Below, piece by piece: positions 51,049-62,700 of a stretch of DNA of 64,000 nucleotides (positions are counted from its first letter, which is position 1; the number at the start of each line of letters is the position of its first letter). Both the position numbers and the translations under genes were made by a program. The notes beneath the pieces are model-generated. The model did no database searches. It was given only the letters and a program-made list of their open reading frames with translations, and was not told where the DNA came from. Location of the stretch: NCBI GenBank assembly GCA_963832725.1, contig CAWHVG010000007.1, positions 186,001 through 250,000 of the forward strand. Direction: 5' to 3'. This DNA comes from JAEZBP01 sp963832725. GTDB lineage: Bacteria > Myxococcota_A > Polyangia > Polyangiales > Sandaracinaceae.

Positions 51049-54000
51049 GCTTCCTCGCCGTGGGGCGCGAGCGCGCCGAGCGCCCGGATCGCGCTGAGCT
51101 CCTCGTACATCTTCCGCCGCCGCTCGGCTTGCCGCTGCGCCTCCTGCGCGAAGTGCGAGAAGCGTTGCGGATCGACCCGCTCGACCATACGGAAGCGCGC
51201 CTCGAAGCGCATGTACTCCTCGACCCGCGTCGAGGGCTCCTTCGAGTCGAGCACCAGCGGAGCCTCCCCGTCGGAAGCGCGCCGCGGGTCGAAGCGGTAG
51301 AGCGGCCACACACCCGAGCTGACCGCGCGCTTCTGCTGGTCGAGCCCGAACGCCAGATCGTAGCCGTGCGCGATGCAGTGGCTGTAGGCGATGACCAGCG
51401 AGGGGCCGGGATACGCCTCCGCCTCGCGCAGCGCTTTGACCACCTGCTTGTTGTCGGCGCCGAAGGCGACGTTGGCGACGTAGATGTTCCCGTAGGCGAT
51501 CGCCTCGAGCCCGAGATCCTTCTTGGGGATCGCTTTGCCCGAAGCGGCGAACTTGGCGGCCGCGCCGAGCGGCGTCGCCTTGGACTGCTGGCCGCCGGTG
51601 TTCGAGTAGACCTCGGTGTCGAGCACCAGGACGTTCACGTTGCGGCCGAGCGAGAGCACGTGGTCGAGACCGCCGTAGCCGATGTCGTAGGCCCAGCCGT
51701 CGCCGCCGACGAGCCAGACCGATTTCTCGACCAGGTAGTCCGCGCACCGCTCGAGCGCGCGCGCCTTCGGATCGTCGATCCCGGCCAGCGCCTCGCGGAG
51801 TCGTTCCACCCGCTCGCGTTGCGCGGCGATGCCTGCCTCGTCCGATTGGTCGGCGCTCGCCAGCTCGGCGGCGAGCTCGTTCGGGAGCGATCCGGCGAGC
51901 TCGGCGACGAGCGCGCGCGCCCGGTCCCGGTGTTCGTCGACCGCCAGCCGGAAGCCGAGCCCGAACTCGGCGTTGTCCTCGAAGAGGGAGTTCGACCACG
52001 CCGGGCCGCGGCCGTCCGCGTTCGTCGTGTAGGGCGTGGTCGGTAGGTTCCCGCCGTAGATCGAGGAGCAGCCGGTCGCGTTGGCGATGAAGAGACGGTC
52101 GCCGAAGAGCTGGGTGAGGAGCTTGATGTACGGCGTCTCGCCGCAGCCGAGGCACGCGCCCGAGTACTCGAAGAGCGGCTCGAGCCACTGCGAGCCCTTC
52201 ACGTCGAGTCGGTGGATGGTCTTCCAATCCATCTCGGGGAGCGAGAGGTAGTGTTCGAAGCGCGCGCGCTCGGGCCCGATGTCGTCCATGCGGACGGGCT
52301 TCATGTTCAGCGCCTTGTGGCGCGGGTTGGACTTGTCCTTGGCCGGGCACGAGCTGACGCAGAGCGTGCAGCCGGTGCAGTCCTCGGGTGCCACCGAGAG
52401 CACGTAGGTGCCGCCCTGGTAGTCCTTGGCGCGATAGGGCGCGGACGAAAATCCTTGCGGCGCGTTCTCGACCGCCTCCGGCTCGACCACCTTCACGCGG
52501 ATGGCGGCGTGCGGGCAGACCAGCGTGCAGTGGTTGCACTGGATGCAGATGTCCGGATCCCAGACCGGGATGGACTGCGCGATGCCGCGCTTTTCCCACT
52601 TGCTGGTCCCGGTCGGCCACGTGCCGTCGACCGGGAACGCGCTCACCGGCAGATCGTCGCCGTGGCCGGCCAGCATCACGGCGGTCACGCGCTGCACGAA
52701 GTCCGGCGCGCGCTCCGAGACGATGGGCGGCCGGCGCCGCGTGGCCGTCGCTTCGCGCGGCACCTCGACCTGGTGCAGGTGCGCGAGCGCCTCGTCGATC
52801 GCCGCGTAGTTCTGCCGCACCACGGCGGGCCCGCGCTTGCTGTACGTCTTGGCGACGGCATCCTTGATCGCCTCGATGGCGATCTCGAGGTCCATCACGC
52901 CGCTGATCGCGAAGAAGCAGGCCTGCATGATGGTGTTGATGCGGACTCCGAGGCCCGCCTCTTTCGCCACCCGGTGGGCGTCGATGACGTAGAAGCGCAG
53001 GCCCTTGTCGAGGATGCCCTCCTGTACTTCGCGCGGGAGTTGCGCCCACACCGTGTCGGGGCCGTCTTTCGTGTTGAGGAGGAAGACGCCGCCCGGCGCG
53101 GCCCGCTCGAGGACGTCGAAGCGGTCGATGAAGCGCGTCTGGTGGCAGGCGACGAAGCCCGCCTGGCGCACGAGGTAGGAGCGCCGGATCGGCTCGGGGC
53201 CGAAGCGGAGGTGCGAGATGGTGACCGCGCCTGCCTTCTTCGAGTCGTAGACGAAATAGCCCTGCGCGTTCAGGTCGGTGTGCTCGCCGATGATCTTGAT
53301 GGAGTTCTTGTTCGCGCCGACCGTGCCGTCCGAGCCGAGACCGTAGAAGATCGCTTCGACGGTCGCGTCCCCTTCCGGCTCGGGCTCCACGATGGGGAGC
53401 GAGAGGTGCGTGACGTCGTCGACGATGCCGACCGTGAAGTCGTGTCGCGGCGTCTCCTCGGACAGCTCTCGGAGGACAGCCTCCACGCAGTCGGGCGTGA
53501 ACTCCTTGCTCGAGAGGCCGTAGCGGCCGCCGATCACCTTCGCGCCGCGCCCCGCCCGCGCCAGCGTGGCCGCGACGTCGAGGTAGAGCGGCTCGCCGGG
53601 CGCGCCCGGCTCCTTGGTGCGGTCGAGGACCGCCACGGCGCGCACCGTCTCCGGCAGCGCCTTCAGCAGCGCGTCGGCCGAAAACGGCCGGTAGAGGCGG
53701 ACCTTCACCAGTCCGATTCGCTCGCCGCGCCGCGCCAGGCGCTCCACCGTCTCGTGTGCGGTCTCGGCGCCCGAGCCCATCATGACGATGACGCGCTCGG
53801 CCTCCGGATGGCCGACGTAGTCGAAGAGCCGGTAGGCGCGTCCCGTAAGCTCCTCGAAGCGCCGCATCGCATCGTCGACGTGGCTCGGGCAGTCCCGGTA
53901 GAAGAGATTGCAGGCCTCGCGCGCCTGAAAGAAGACGTCGGGGTTCTGCGCCGTGCCGCGGATCACCGGCCAATCGGGGGTGAGCGCCCGCGCCCGGTGG

Positions 54001-54599
54001 GCCTCGACCTGCTCGTCGTCGATCATCGCCCGCAGGACCTCGTCCGGCAGCGACTCGATCTTCGCGACCTCGTGCGAGGTGCGGAAGCCGTCGAAGAAGT
54101 GGAGGAAGGGCACGCGCGAGGCGAGCGTCGCGGCCTGGGCGATGAGCGCGAAGTCCTGCGCCTCCTGGACCGAGCCCGAGCAGAACAGGGCCATCCCGGT
54201 GGTGCGGGCGGCCATCACGTCGGAGTGGTCGCCGAAGATCGACAGCGCATGGGTGGCCACGCTCCGCGACGCGACGTGCACGACGCAGGGCGTGAGCTCG
54301 CCCGCGATCTTGAAGAGGTTCGGGACCATCAAGAGCAGGCCCTGCGACGCCGTGAACGTCGTGGTCAGCGCGCCTGCGGTGAGCGCGCCGTGCACGGCCC
54401 CCGCGGCGCCGCCTTCCGCCTGCATCTCGATGACCTGCGGGACCGCGCCCCAGATGTTCGTCCGGCCCGCAGCGGTCCACGCGTCGGCGTGCTCGCCCAT
54501 CGGCGAAGCCGGCGTGATCGGGTAGATCGCGATCACCTCGTTCGTGCGGTGGGCGACCGAAGCCACCGCCTCGTTGGCGTCGAGGGTGACGTATGTCAT
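51045..54599 (-). CDS. nifJ: Pyruvate:ferredoxin (flavodoxin) oxidoreductase
   Basis: An 1184-residue single-chain PFOR, starting at ATG 54599, of normal length. Domain I begins with AIYPITPASPMGEHADAW; the ferredoxin-like domain has two 4Fe-4S motifs (CIQCNHCTLVCPHAAIRVK and CTGCTLCVSSCPAKDKSNPR); the thiamine-diphosphate domain has CLGCGETPY, ATGCSSIYGGNLPTTPYT and GDGWAYDIGYGGLDHV. It oxidises pyruvate with CoA to acetyl-CoA and CO2, reducing ferredoxin. It is oxygen-sensitive in most hosts, which suggests low-oxygen metabolism. It is co-translated with the DHOD-like gene. Confidence 0.97.
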   Translation of the reverse strand: MTYVTLDANEAVASVAHRTNEVIAIYPITPASPMGEHADAWTAAGRTNIWGAVPQVIEMQAEGGAAGAVHGALTAGALTTTFTASQGLLLMVPNLFKIAGELTPCVVHVASRSVATHALSIFGDHSDVMAARTTGMALFCSGSVQEAQDFALIAQAATLASRVPFLHFFDGFRTSHEVAKIESLPDEVLRAMIDDEQVEAHRARALTPDWPVIRGTAQNPDVFFQAREACNLFYRDCPSHVDDAMRRFEELTGRAYRLFDYVGHPEAERVIVMMGSGAETAHETVERLARRGERIGLVKVRLYRPFSADALLKALPETVRAVAVLDRTKEPGAPGEPLYLDVAATLARAGRGAKVIGGRYGLSSKEFTPDCVEAVLRELSEETPRHDFTVGIVDDVTHLSLPIVEPEPEGDATVEAIFYGLGSDGTVGANKNSIKIIGEHTDLNAQGYFVYDSKKAGAVTISHLRFGPEPIRRSYLVRQAGFVACHQTRFIDRFDVLERAAPGGVFLLNTKDGPDTVWAQLPREVQEGILDKGLRFYVIDAHRVAKEAGLGVRINTIMQACFFAISGVMDLEIAIEAIKDAVAKTYSKRGPAVVRQNYAAIDEALAHLHQVEVPREATATRRRPPIVSERAPDFVQRVTAVMLAGHGDDLPVSAFPVDGTWPTGTSKWEKRGIAQSIPVWDPDICIQCNHCTLVCPHAAIRVKVVEPEAVENAPQGFSSAPYRAKDYQGGTYVLSVAPEDCTGCTLCVSSCPAKDKSNPRHKALNMKPVRMDDIGPERARFEHYLSLPEMDWKTIHRLDVKGSQWLEPLFEYSGACLGCGETPYIKLLTQLFGDRLFIANATGCSSIYGGNLPTTPYTTNADGRGPAWSNSLFEDNAEFGLGFRLAVDEHRDRARALVAELAGSLPNELAAELASADQSDEAGIAAQRERVERLREALAGIDDPKARALERCADYLVEKSVWLVGGDGWAYDIGYGGLDHVLSLGRNVNVLVLDTEVYSNTGGQQSKATPLGAAAKFAASGKAIPKKDLGLEAIAYGNIYVANVAFGADNKQVVKALREAEAYPGPSLVIAYSHCIAHGYDLAFGLDQQKRAVSSGVWPLYRFDPRRASDGEAPLVLDSKEPSTRVEEYMRFEARFRMVERVDPQRFSHFAQEAQRQAERRRKMYEELSAIRALGALAPHGEEA

Positions 54600-54749
54600 C
54601 GCGGCGACAGGTACGCACGGCCGCGCCGGGGGCATCCTCTGTGGGCGCCATCGCTCCCGGAGGTCGTCTTCGAGCTCGACGCGATCGACTGATCGGCGTG
54701 CGCTCTCCGCTCCTCGGCAGAGGGCAACGAGAGAGCCCTCGAGAGACCT

Positions 54750-56499
54750 TCAGCTCGGCGCGAGCGGCAGGCGCACCTCGAAGCGAGTCCCGGCGCCGGG
54801 AGCGCTCTCGACCGAGAGCCCGCCGCCGTGGGCTTCGGCGAGGCCCTTGGCGATCCAGAGACCCAACCCGGCGCCCCGCGCCTTGACCTCCGCGCCGCGG
54901 GTCCGTGGTTGGAAGAGCCGCTCGCAGACCTCCGAGGCCAGCCCGGGACCGTCGTCCTTCACGATCAGCTTCGCCACGTCCGCGTCCCGCTGCGCGCCGA
55001 GCGCGATACGCGTGCCGGGCGGCGTGTGGTCGATCGCGTTGACCACCAGGTTGACCAGGAGCTGCTGCAAGCGCTCCGCGTCTCCGAGCACATCGATGTC
55101 CGTGCCCTTCCCGTCGACCGCGAGGCTCTTGCCCGCCTCGCGCGCTCGCTCCGCCAGCTCGTCGGCCGTGTCCGCCAGCAGCTCGCCGATGGACACCCGC
55201 TCCTTGCGAACGTGCAGCGCGCCGCTCTCGAGTTGCCCGAGATCCAGCAGATCGTCCACCAGCCGCCGCATCCTCGCCGCCGCGCGCCCAATCCGCTGCG
55301 CGATCTCGCCGAAGCCCTCCTCGTCACACTTCATCTCGTCCAGCAGCGACGCGGCCAAGTGCACCGTCGCCAGCGGCGCGCGCAGGTCGTGGGTGACGAT
55401 GGAGAGCACACGATCGCGCCCTCGCGTGGCCTCCTCGGCACGCACCCGCGCCTCGTTCTGCGCCGCGTAGGCGTGGGCCGCGGAGAACGCCAGCCCGACG
55501 CGGTAGGAGATGTCGTCGAGGAGGAGGCGATCCTGCTCCGAGTAGGCCGAGCCCGACGCCCGCACGACCAGGATGATCCCGGCGCTCACACCGCCGCACG
55601 AGAATCGGCGCCGACATCATGCTGCGGATCGGCGAGCTCTTCCGGAGCGCGAGGCCCGCGGTGGGGCGGTGACGTCCGAGGACGACCGTGGTCCGGTGCT
55701 CGAGTTGCGTGCGCTCGGGAGAGGTGACCTCGTCGCCGAGTCGCTCCAGCTCCGCGCGGAGCAGCGGTGCCGAGCCCTCCACGGCGAGGCTCTGGATCGC
55801 CCCGTCCGTGGTGCGGACCAGACAGGCGCCCCCGAAGACCTCGGCGATGCCCTTGGCCGCACGGTCGAGGATGGCGCGCTCGTCCAGTGTGGCCTCGGCC
55901 AGCTCGCGGGAGATGCGTGCCGTGCCCGTGAGCCGCGCCGCCACCGCCTCCGCCTCGGCGCGGGCGGCTCGCTCGGCCGCCACCGCCTCGAAGCGTTCCA
56001 GCATCGGCCCGATGTGCCGGCCGATGAGCAACAGGATCGCCCGCTCCGAGGCCGTGACATCGCGATTCCGCGACCAGCGAAGCCCCAGGACCCCCACCGG
56101 AGCGCCATCGGCGCGGAGGGGGACGGCGACGTGCATGCCCGCCGACCACCCTTCTCGGGCCACGACGAGCTCGCCGCGTTGGAGCGCGCTCGCCATCAGC
56201 GTGTCCGCAGCCACGCGGCCTGCCCGTATGCGAGGGGCCGCGCCGCCGGCGGCGAATACCTCGAAGGCGGCGCGCGAGCCGTCCGAGCGCGCGAGCACCG
56301 CCAGCTCGACCTCGCGCCCGCACAACCCGTGCTCCGCGATGGAGGCGGAGAGCGCTTCGCCGTCTCCGGCGGCAGCTAACCGCCCGAGCGTGCGAATCAG
56401 CCCCACCCTCTGTTCGACGGCGACCCGACCGAGCAGGTCGCCCTCGACGATCACACGAGACCCGGTCGTCTCGCGAGCTTCGTTTCCAGCCTGCGTCAC
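54750..56499 (-). CDS. GAF-domain sensor histidine kinase, frameshifted
   Basis: GTG 56499 opens a protein with two GAF-like regions (GRVAVEQRVGLIRTLGRLAA, VAVPLRADGAPVGVLGLRWS, then ARISRELAEATLDERAILDR). The frame breaks at GATTCT (55606-55601, minus strand); removing one T gives APISCGGVSAGIILVVRASG and joins to the kinase half. The kinase shows the H-box VTHDLRAPLATVHLAASLLD, N-box LVNLVVNAIDHTPPGT, KDDGPGL and GAGLGLWIAKGLAEAHGG. No membrane helix is seen, so it is probably a cytoplasmic sensor. No response regulator is adjacent. The start is uncertain. Confidence 0.82.
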
Positions 56500-56747
56500 A
56501 TGCCCCCCGGCAGGCCCGAGGAATAACGCGATCGCGGCGCGCCCCGCGAGTCCGCTGTCGGGGATTCGAGCAAAAAAGTTGTAGCGTCGGTGTTCGCCTC
56601 CCTGCGACGTGACAGGTATCGATAGTGCGTCTCTCGGCCTCAATCTCCCACGTTTCCGCGATTCGAACGGACAATCCGCAGGAGAAACCCCCGCCTAGAG
56701 GCGGTCCCCAGGCGCGTCGAGCGGTGCGCTGTCGCGGGCGCCAGCGG

Positions 56748-58265
56748 TCAGATGCCGCCGGCGTGTTCGCGTTCGCTCAAGACGCCGCTGCCAAGAGCGC
56801 TCGGGACGACCGCTTCGGCGACGCGCAGACCGCCGAGCGCGGTGGCCAGCGTCGATTGCCCCGGGAACACGCTGTCGCCGACCATCCAGAGCCCCGGCAG
56901 GAGAGGTCGCGGCCAGAGGTCGGCATAGTTCGCGAGCCCGGCCCGCCGCGGGATGCCGCCGACGTAGCCGAAGTCCCGCCCCGTGAAGCGCGCGAAGGTC
57001 CGCGGGCTGGCGGTCATCTCGCGCCGCACCGTTCGCCACACCTCGGGCGCTCGCAGCGACATCGTCTCGCGCATCGTCGATTGAATGCCGGCCACGTAGC
57101 CCGCGGGATCGTCGTCAGCTCGCAGCCGCGCCATCGGCACGTGGGTCGACACGGTCACCGTCCGGCCGCCCTCGTCGCTGCGCGCCTCGTTCCCGCCGCT
57201 GATCGAGACGAAGACGTGATTTCCTTCGACGAAAGGCGCGCTCGGATCCGCGACCAACTCCAGGTGATGCGGCTCCGGCGGCAGCTCCGCGCCCGGCTCC
57301 AACACGAGGTAGAGCATGGCCGCGCCCCACCCCGTCTCGACTCGGCGGGCGAGCGCATCGAGCCGCGGATGCGCGCCTTCGGGCAGCTCGAGCACCCGGC
57401 GGAGCGCGTGCGGAGTGAGGTTCGCGATCACCCGATCGGCATGGATCGCGCCCTTTCGCGCCTCGACCCGCCATCCGTTCCGCCGTCGGACGAGGCGGTC
57501 CACCCGATCGCTCATCCGCAGCGTGCCGTCGAGGCGCGAGGTCGCGTGCGCGAGCGCCCAGGCCAGCTCGCCGATCCCGCCCTCGACGTGGCCGGTGCCG
57601 CGAAAGCAGTAGTCCATGGCTCCGAGCGCGAAGGGCGCCTCCACCGCGTCGATGTCGGCTTGCACCGTGATCTGACAGACGGCCTGCACGTAGGTGCGGA
57701 GCGGGCCGGGCAGATCGACGCCGTGGCGGCGCATCAGACGCGAGAGTGGGCGACCGATCGAGCGTAGAAGCGGCGCGTAGCGAGGCAGCGCGCGACCGTG
57801 CCTGGCGAGCGCCCGGAGCGAGAGCGGCGGCAGGAGGCTCGGATCGTCGAAGAGCGCCCAGAGCGCATCGCCGACCGCCCGCTGCTCGGCGAAGAACGCG
57901 CGCGCGCTGCTTTTTGGCACGCCCTCGAGCGCGGTCAGCCGCTCGAGGAAGAGCGCATGGTCGGAAGGGATGGACAGCGTGAACGAGGGCGCGCGAAGCT
58001 CGATCACCGGGTTCAGCGCTCGGAAGGTGACCGGCAACGCGAATCGGCGAATCAGCGTGTCGAAGAGCTGCCCCTCACCGAAGCCGCTGAAGAGCGTCGC
58101 GCCCGACTCGAAGCGCGCGCCGCGGCGGGTGAAGGTCGACGCGCAGCCGCCCGGATAGCGGAGCTGCTCGAAGAGCACGACGCTCGCGCCTGCCTCCGCG
58201 GCGCGGAGCGCGGCGGCCAACCCTCCGAAACCGGCTCCGACGACGGCGAGGTCGTAGCGCTCCAT
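56748..58265 (-). CDS. FAD-dependent oxidoreductase (CrtI/phytoene desaturase-like)
   Basis: A 505-residue flavoprotein from ATG 58265. The dinucleotide motif is VVGAGFGGLAAALRAAEAG with FEQLRYPGGCASTFTRRGAR; the C-terminal FAD motif is LWMVGDSVFPGQSTLATALG, typical of carotenoid desaturase/isomerase-like and retinol-saturase-like enzymes. The substrate is not clear as no other carotenoid gene is nearby. It begins 3 bp after the upstream epimerase gene, so they are an operon. Confidence 0.9.
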   Translation of the reverse strand: MERYDLAVVGAGFGGLAAALRAAEAGASVVLFEQLRYPGGCASTFTRRGARFESGATLFSGFGEGQLFDTLIRRFALPVTFRALNPVIELRAPSFTLSIPSDHALFLERLTALEGVPKSSARAFFAEQRAVGDALWALFDDPSLLPPLSLRALARHGRALPRYAPLLRSIGRPLSRLMRRHGVDLPGPLRTYVQAVCQITVQADIDAVEAPFALGAMDYCFRGTGHVEGGIGELAWALAHATSRLDGTLRMSDRVDRLVRRRNGWRVEARKGAIHADRVIANLTPHALRRVLELPEGAHPRLDALARRVETGWGAAMLYLVLEPGAELPPEPHHLELVADPSAPFVEGNHVFVSISGGNEARSDEGGRTVTVSTHVPMARLRADDDPAGYVAGIQSTMRETMSLRAPEVWRTVRREMTASPRTFARFTGRDFGYVGGIPRRAGLANYADLWPRPLLPGLWMVGDSVFPGQSTLATALGGLRVAEAVVPSALGSGVLSEREHAGGI

Positions 58266-58268
58266 CGC

Positions 58269-59701
58269 TCAGTCGCTGCCCCTCGAGAGCGGCGCGGCGT
58301 GTTTCGAACGCGGGGCGCCCTGGTCTCCGGCCAAGCGCGCGAGATGCCGGCCGAAGAGGTGCATCACCACCAGATGCGCGAGCGCCTGGGTGGCGTTGTA
58401 GAGGTACCAGGGCAGGCGAGGGCGAAACTCGTGTACGGCCGCCAACACGTGCTCGCCGTCGGCGGTGATCCGCATCTCGAAGCGGCCTCGGCGCTCGCTG
58501 TCCGTCCGCGCGAGCAGCCCCCCGTCGATGTAGAAGAGCGCTCGGCCCTTCAGGCTCCGCTCGTCCGAGAGCCGCAGCACGAGGAGCGGCTTCCGAACGG
58601 GACGGAGGAAGAAGCCCACCGAAGGCCCATCGGTCTCGCAGCGGAGGCCCGGGATGGGCACGCTCGGCAGCCAGCGCACGTACTCCTCGCCGATCCAGCG
58701 CGCGCTCTGCCCGTCGGGACGCGGCAGCCGCTGCACCGAGCGCACCGTCCGGTCGGCGCGCACCCGCCGTCGATCGCGGGAGGTCAGCATCAAACGTGGC
58801 GTGCGCGGGCGCTCCTCGGCCATCGCCAGACGCAGCGCGTCTTCGAACGCCAGCGCGTCCGGCGCGAGCCAACGCTGGAGCGGATTGTCGCGCGCGACCA
58901 TGTCGTGGCGGAGGCTCTGCACCAGCGGGCCCACCAGCGCCCTCGGCGCACCGCTCACCAGCGACACCCAGAGCGTCGAGAGCCCCGGCGTGAAGAGCGG
59001 CACGTCGAGCATCCGCCGCGTCACACCGAGCACGGCGGCCGTCCGCTCCATCAGCCCCCGGTAGGTCATCACGTCCGGCCCGCCGACGTCGAACGCGCCG
59101 GCGAAGCTCGGATCGCCGAGGACGTGCTGGACGGCGCGGACCAGATCGGCGAGCGCGATCGGCTGCGTGCTCGAGCGGGTCCACTTCGGCGTGAGCATCG
59201 CCGGCAGCCGCCGGACCAAGCTGGTCAGGATGTGGAGCGAGCTGCCGCCCGCGCCGACCACCATCGCCGCCCGCAGCGCCGTCACCGGCGTCCCATGCGC
59301 GGCCAGCGTTCTCTCGACCTCCAAGCGGCTGGCCAGATGCGGCGAGAGATTCTCGTCGCCCGGCACCAGCCCGCCCACGTACACGATCTGCTCGACCCCG
59401 CACTTGGCGGCGGCGCGCGCGAAGTTGTCGGCGAGGATCAGATCGAGGTCGTCGAAGGACGCCTGCGTCAGCCGCGCCGAGGGCAGCATCGAGTGGACGA
59501 GGTAATCGCGTAGCGGCAGCCCTCGAGCGCCCGCTCTGCATCGAGCAGCGAGTAGAGATCGCAGCGGCGCCATTCGACACGCTCGTCGCGCGGCGCCCCA
59601 CGCGTCAGCCCGACCACGTGATAGTCGTCCGCCAACGCGCGGCAGATCGCCGCGCCGATGAATCCGGTCGCGCCCGCGACGGCGACGGCAGGCTTGGTCA
59701 T
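58269..59701 (-). CDS. NAD(P)-binding epimerase-like protein with DUF2867, frameshifted
   Basis: ATG 59701 opens a Rossmann fold (AVAGATGFIGAAICRALADD, VVGLTRGAP). The frame breaks near 59503-59508 after LEGCRYA; adding one T on the minus strand gives CRYAYYLVHSMLPSAR, the conserved form of this family, and continues in the long frame. The C-terminal part (IGEEYVRWLPSVPIPGLRCE, RRGRFEMRITADGEHVLAAV, YNATQALAHLVVMHLFGRHL) is DUF2867. About 477 residues when repaired. These proteins probably act on lipids or quinones, here with the FAD oxidoreductase. Confidence 0.82.
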
Positions 59702-59781
59702 CTCTCTTGGTCATCGGGCCGGAGAGCCCGATCGACAACTCCCCCTCGCCGGTCCTCCAACCCCGCGTGTCGGGGGCGAGG

Positions 59782-62700
59782 TCAATCGGCGGACTGCTGC
59801 GACTCCTCGTTCGCGCGGCGGCGGTGCAGGAGCGCGGCGAGCGAGGGCAGGACGAGCAGGCTCGAGGCGGTCGAGAGCGAGAGGCCGCCGAGCACGGCGA
59901 TGGCGAGCGGGCGTTGGAGCTCGGAGCCGGAGCCGATGGCCAGCGCGAGCGGCGCCAGGCCGGCCAAGGTGGCCAGGGTCGTCATCACGATGGGGCGGAG
60001 CCGGCGCTGAGCGGCGATGGCCAGCGCCTCGACGTAGGGCACGCCTTCTCTCGCGCGCTCCTCGGCCAGCTCGACCAGAAGAATGCCGTTCTTCACCACC
60101 AACCCGACCAGGAGCACGAGCCCCATCGAGGACGAGGCGTCGAGGGGCACGCCCGTCAGCCAGAGCGCGGCCAGCGCGCCGACCAACGCCAGCGGCGTGG
60201 TCAGCAGCACGGCCAGCGCCGGTCGGAGGGAGCGGAGCTGGCCGACCAGGATGACCAAGACCAGCAACACGCCGACGCAGGCGACGACCGCCAGGTTGCG
60301 CGACGCTTCGACCTGACTGGCGTGCTGCCCGCCGAGCTCGATGCGGTAGCCGGGAGGAGCCTGCACCTCCGCGATCCCGCGCTCCACGTCGCGCACCACG
60401 CTGCCGAGATCGCGCCCCTCGATGTCGGTCGTGACGACGACCACGGGCTGCAGGCTCTCGCGCTCGAGCACCGTCGGCGCTTCGTCGCGGCGCAGCGTGG
60501 CGACCGCCCCCAGGCTCACGTTGCGGGGCGCTGCCGGCACGGCGTTCGCGTTCGGCGCCGTGTGGGTCGCCGCCCCCGCGGCAGGCATCGTGGTGATCGG
60601 CAGCGCGGCGAAGCAATCCGGATCGCTCCGCACGGCGTCCGGATAGCGAACGCGCACGTTCACGAGCCGGTCGAGCCGCCGCATCACGCCGACGTTGGTG
60701 CCGATCAGCGCGTCGCGGACGTCGAACGACACGTCGTTGCTCGTCATCCCGAGCTGCGCGGCCGCCTCTCGATCGATGTCGACCACCAGCTCCGACGAAG
60801 GTCGCTCCACGCCGCCGTAGACGTCCACCGCGCCGTCGACGGCGGCCACCTTGCTCTCCACCTCGCCGGCCAGCCGCTCGAGCACCGTCCGGTCAGGCCC
60901 GAAGATGCGCACCTCGACCGGCCGCGGCGTGCCCGAGAGAATCGTCGAGCATGTCCTGGATGAGCTGGATGAACTCGGTCCGCACCACCGGGACCTCGCG
61001 CTCGATGCGCGTCCGGATGTCGGCGACAATCTCTTCGGAGGAGCGGCGTGGGCCGTCGACCAGCCGCACGACGAAGTCGCCCTCGTTCAACAGCGTGACC
61101 GTGGCCGGTCCGACCTCGGCGCCCGTCCGCCGGGAGAAGGTGCGCACCTCCGGCGTCTCGCGGAGGATCTGCTCGATGCGGCGCGCGGCCGCGTCGGTGT
61201 CGCTGAGCGAGGTGCCGGCCGGCGTGTAGTAGTCGATGACGAACGCGCCCTCGTCGGCCTCGGGCAAGAACCCGCTCGGCATGTGCCCCGCCGCGTAGCC
61301 CGAGAACGCCAGCGCCAAGCAGGTCCCGAGCACGCCCACCCAGGGCCGGCCCGCCGCCCAGCGCACGCCGCGGACCACCACGCCCGTGTAGCGCGCCGGC
61401 GGCTTGGCCGGTCGGCGCCGCATGATCGCCGCGGCGGCGATCGGCACGACGAAGAGCGCGATCAAGAGCGAGATCACCACCGCCGAGGCCAGCGTGATGG
61501 CCAGCGCGCCGAAGAACTCGCCGACGATGCCGGACAGGAACGCCAGCGGCAGGAAGACGATGACGGTGGTGATGGTCGTGCCGATGACCGCCGCCGCCAG
61601 CTCGCCCGTCCCGTTGCGCGCCGCTTCCTCCGGCGTCTCGCCCTTCTCGAGGCGCAGCGCGATGGCCTCCACCACCACGATCGCGTCGTCGACCACCAGC
61701 CCGATCGACACCGCCATGCCGCCCAGCGACATGAGGTTCAGCGTCTGGTGGAAGATCCGCATCAAGAGGAAGGTGATGGCCAACGTCGCCGGCACCGCCA
61801 GCGCCGCCACCAGCCCGGCCCGCACATCGCGGAGGAAGACGCCGAGCACCAGCAGGCAGAGCACGACGCCGACCACGATCGCGTCGCGCACGCTGGCGAT
61901 GGACTCGTGGACCAGCCAGCCCTGGTCGTAGACCGGATCGATCCGCACGCCGGCCGGGAGCGAGGGCTTCACCTCGTCCACCGCGTCGAGCACGCGCTGC
62001 ACCACCTCGGGCGTGCTCGCGCCTTCCAGCCTCGCCACCGTCACAATCACCGCGTCGCCGTGCGGCCCGGACGCGCGATAGAAGCGGTCCTGCGCGCCTT
62101 CGAACACGGATGCCACCGAGCCGAGCTCCACCGGCGCGCCGCTCGGGCCCACGCCAATCGGGATGGACGCGATGTCGTCCGGGCCCATCGCCTCCGCCGA
62201 CGCGATCACCGTCGTCAGCGTGTGGTCCTGCTCGTAGCGGCCCACCGTCGAGAGCGGGATGGCCGTGCGCACCTTGGCCGCGATGGCCTCCAGGCTCAGG
62301 TGCTGCGCGGCGGCCCAATCGGGGTCGACCACGATCTCCATCTCGCGCACGTCGCCGCCGAGCGCGCCGACGCGACCGACGCCGGGTACCCGCGCGATGG
62401 CGGGCCGGATGGTCATGTCGGTGAGCTCGCGCAGGTCGCGCGAGTCGATGGGCCCCGAGACGTCGAACGAGAGCACCGGGAAGGACACCGGCGTCAGCCG
62501 CTCGACCGTGATGTTCGCGCCCGGTGGGAGCGTCGAGCGGATGTCGCTCATGCTCGACTGCGCGAGCTGGAGCGCACGCCACATGTCGGTGTCGGGCGCG
62601 AAGTAGAGCTGCACCTGCGTGCCGCCGCGGATGGTCCGCGAGCGAACCCGCACCACGCCGAGCACCGTGGCCAGCGCCTCCTCGACCGGCTTGGTCACGT

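Noticed and set aside
50050..54651. A 1533-codon open frame on the minus strand
   Set aside because: It overlaps nifJ in another frame with Arg/Gly-rich sequence; only the last 332 codons (DHOD-like protein) are real.
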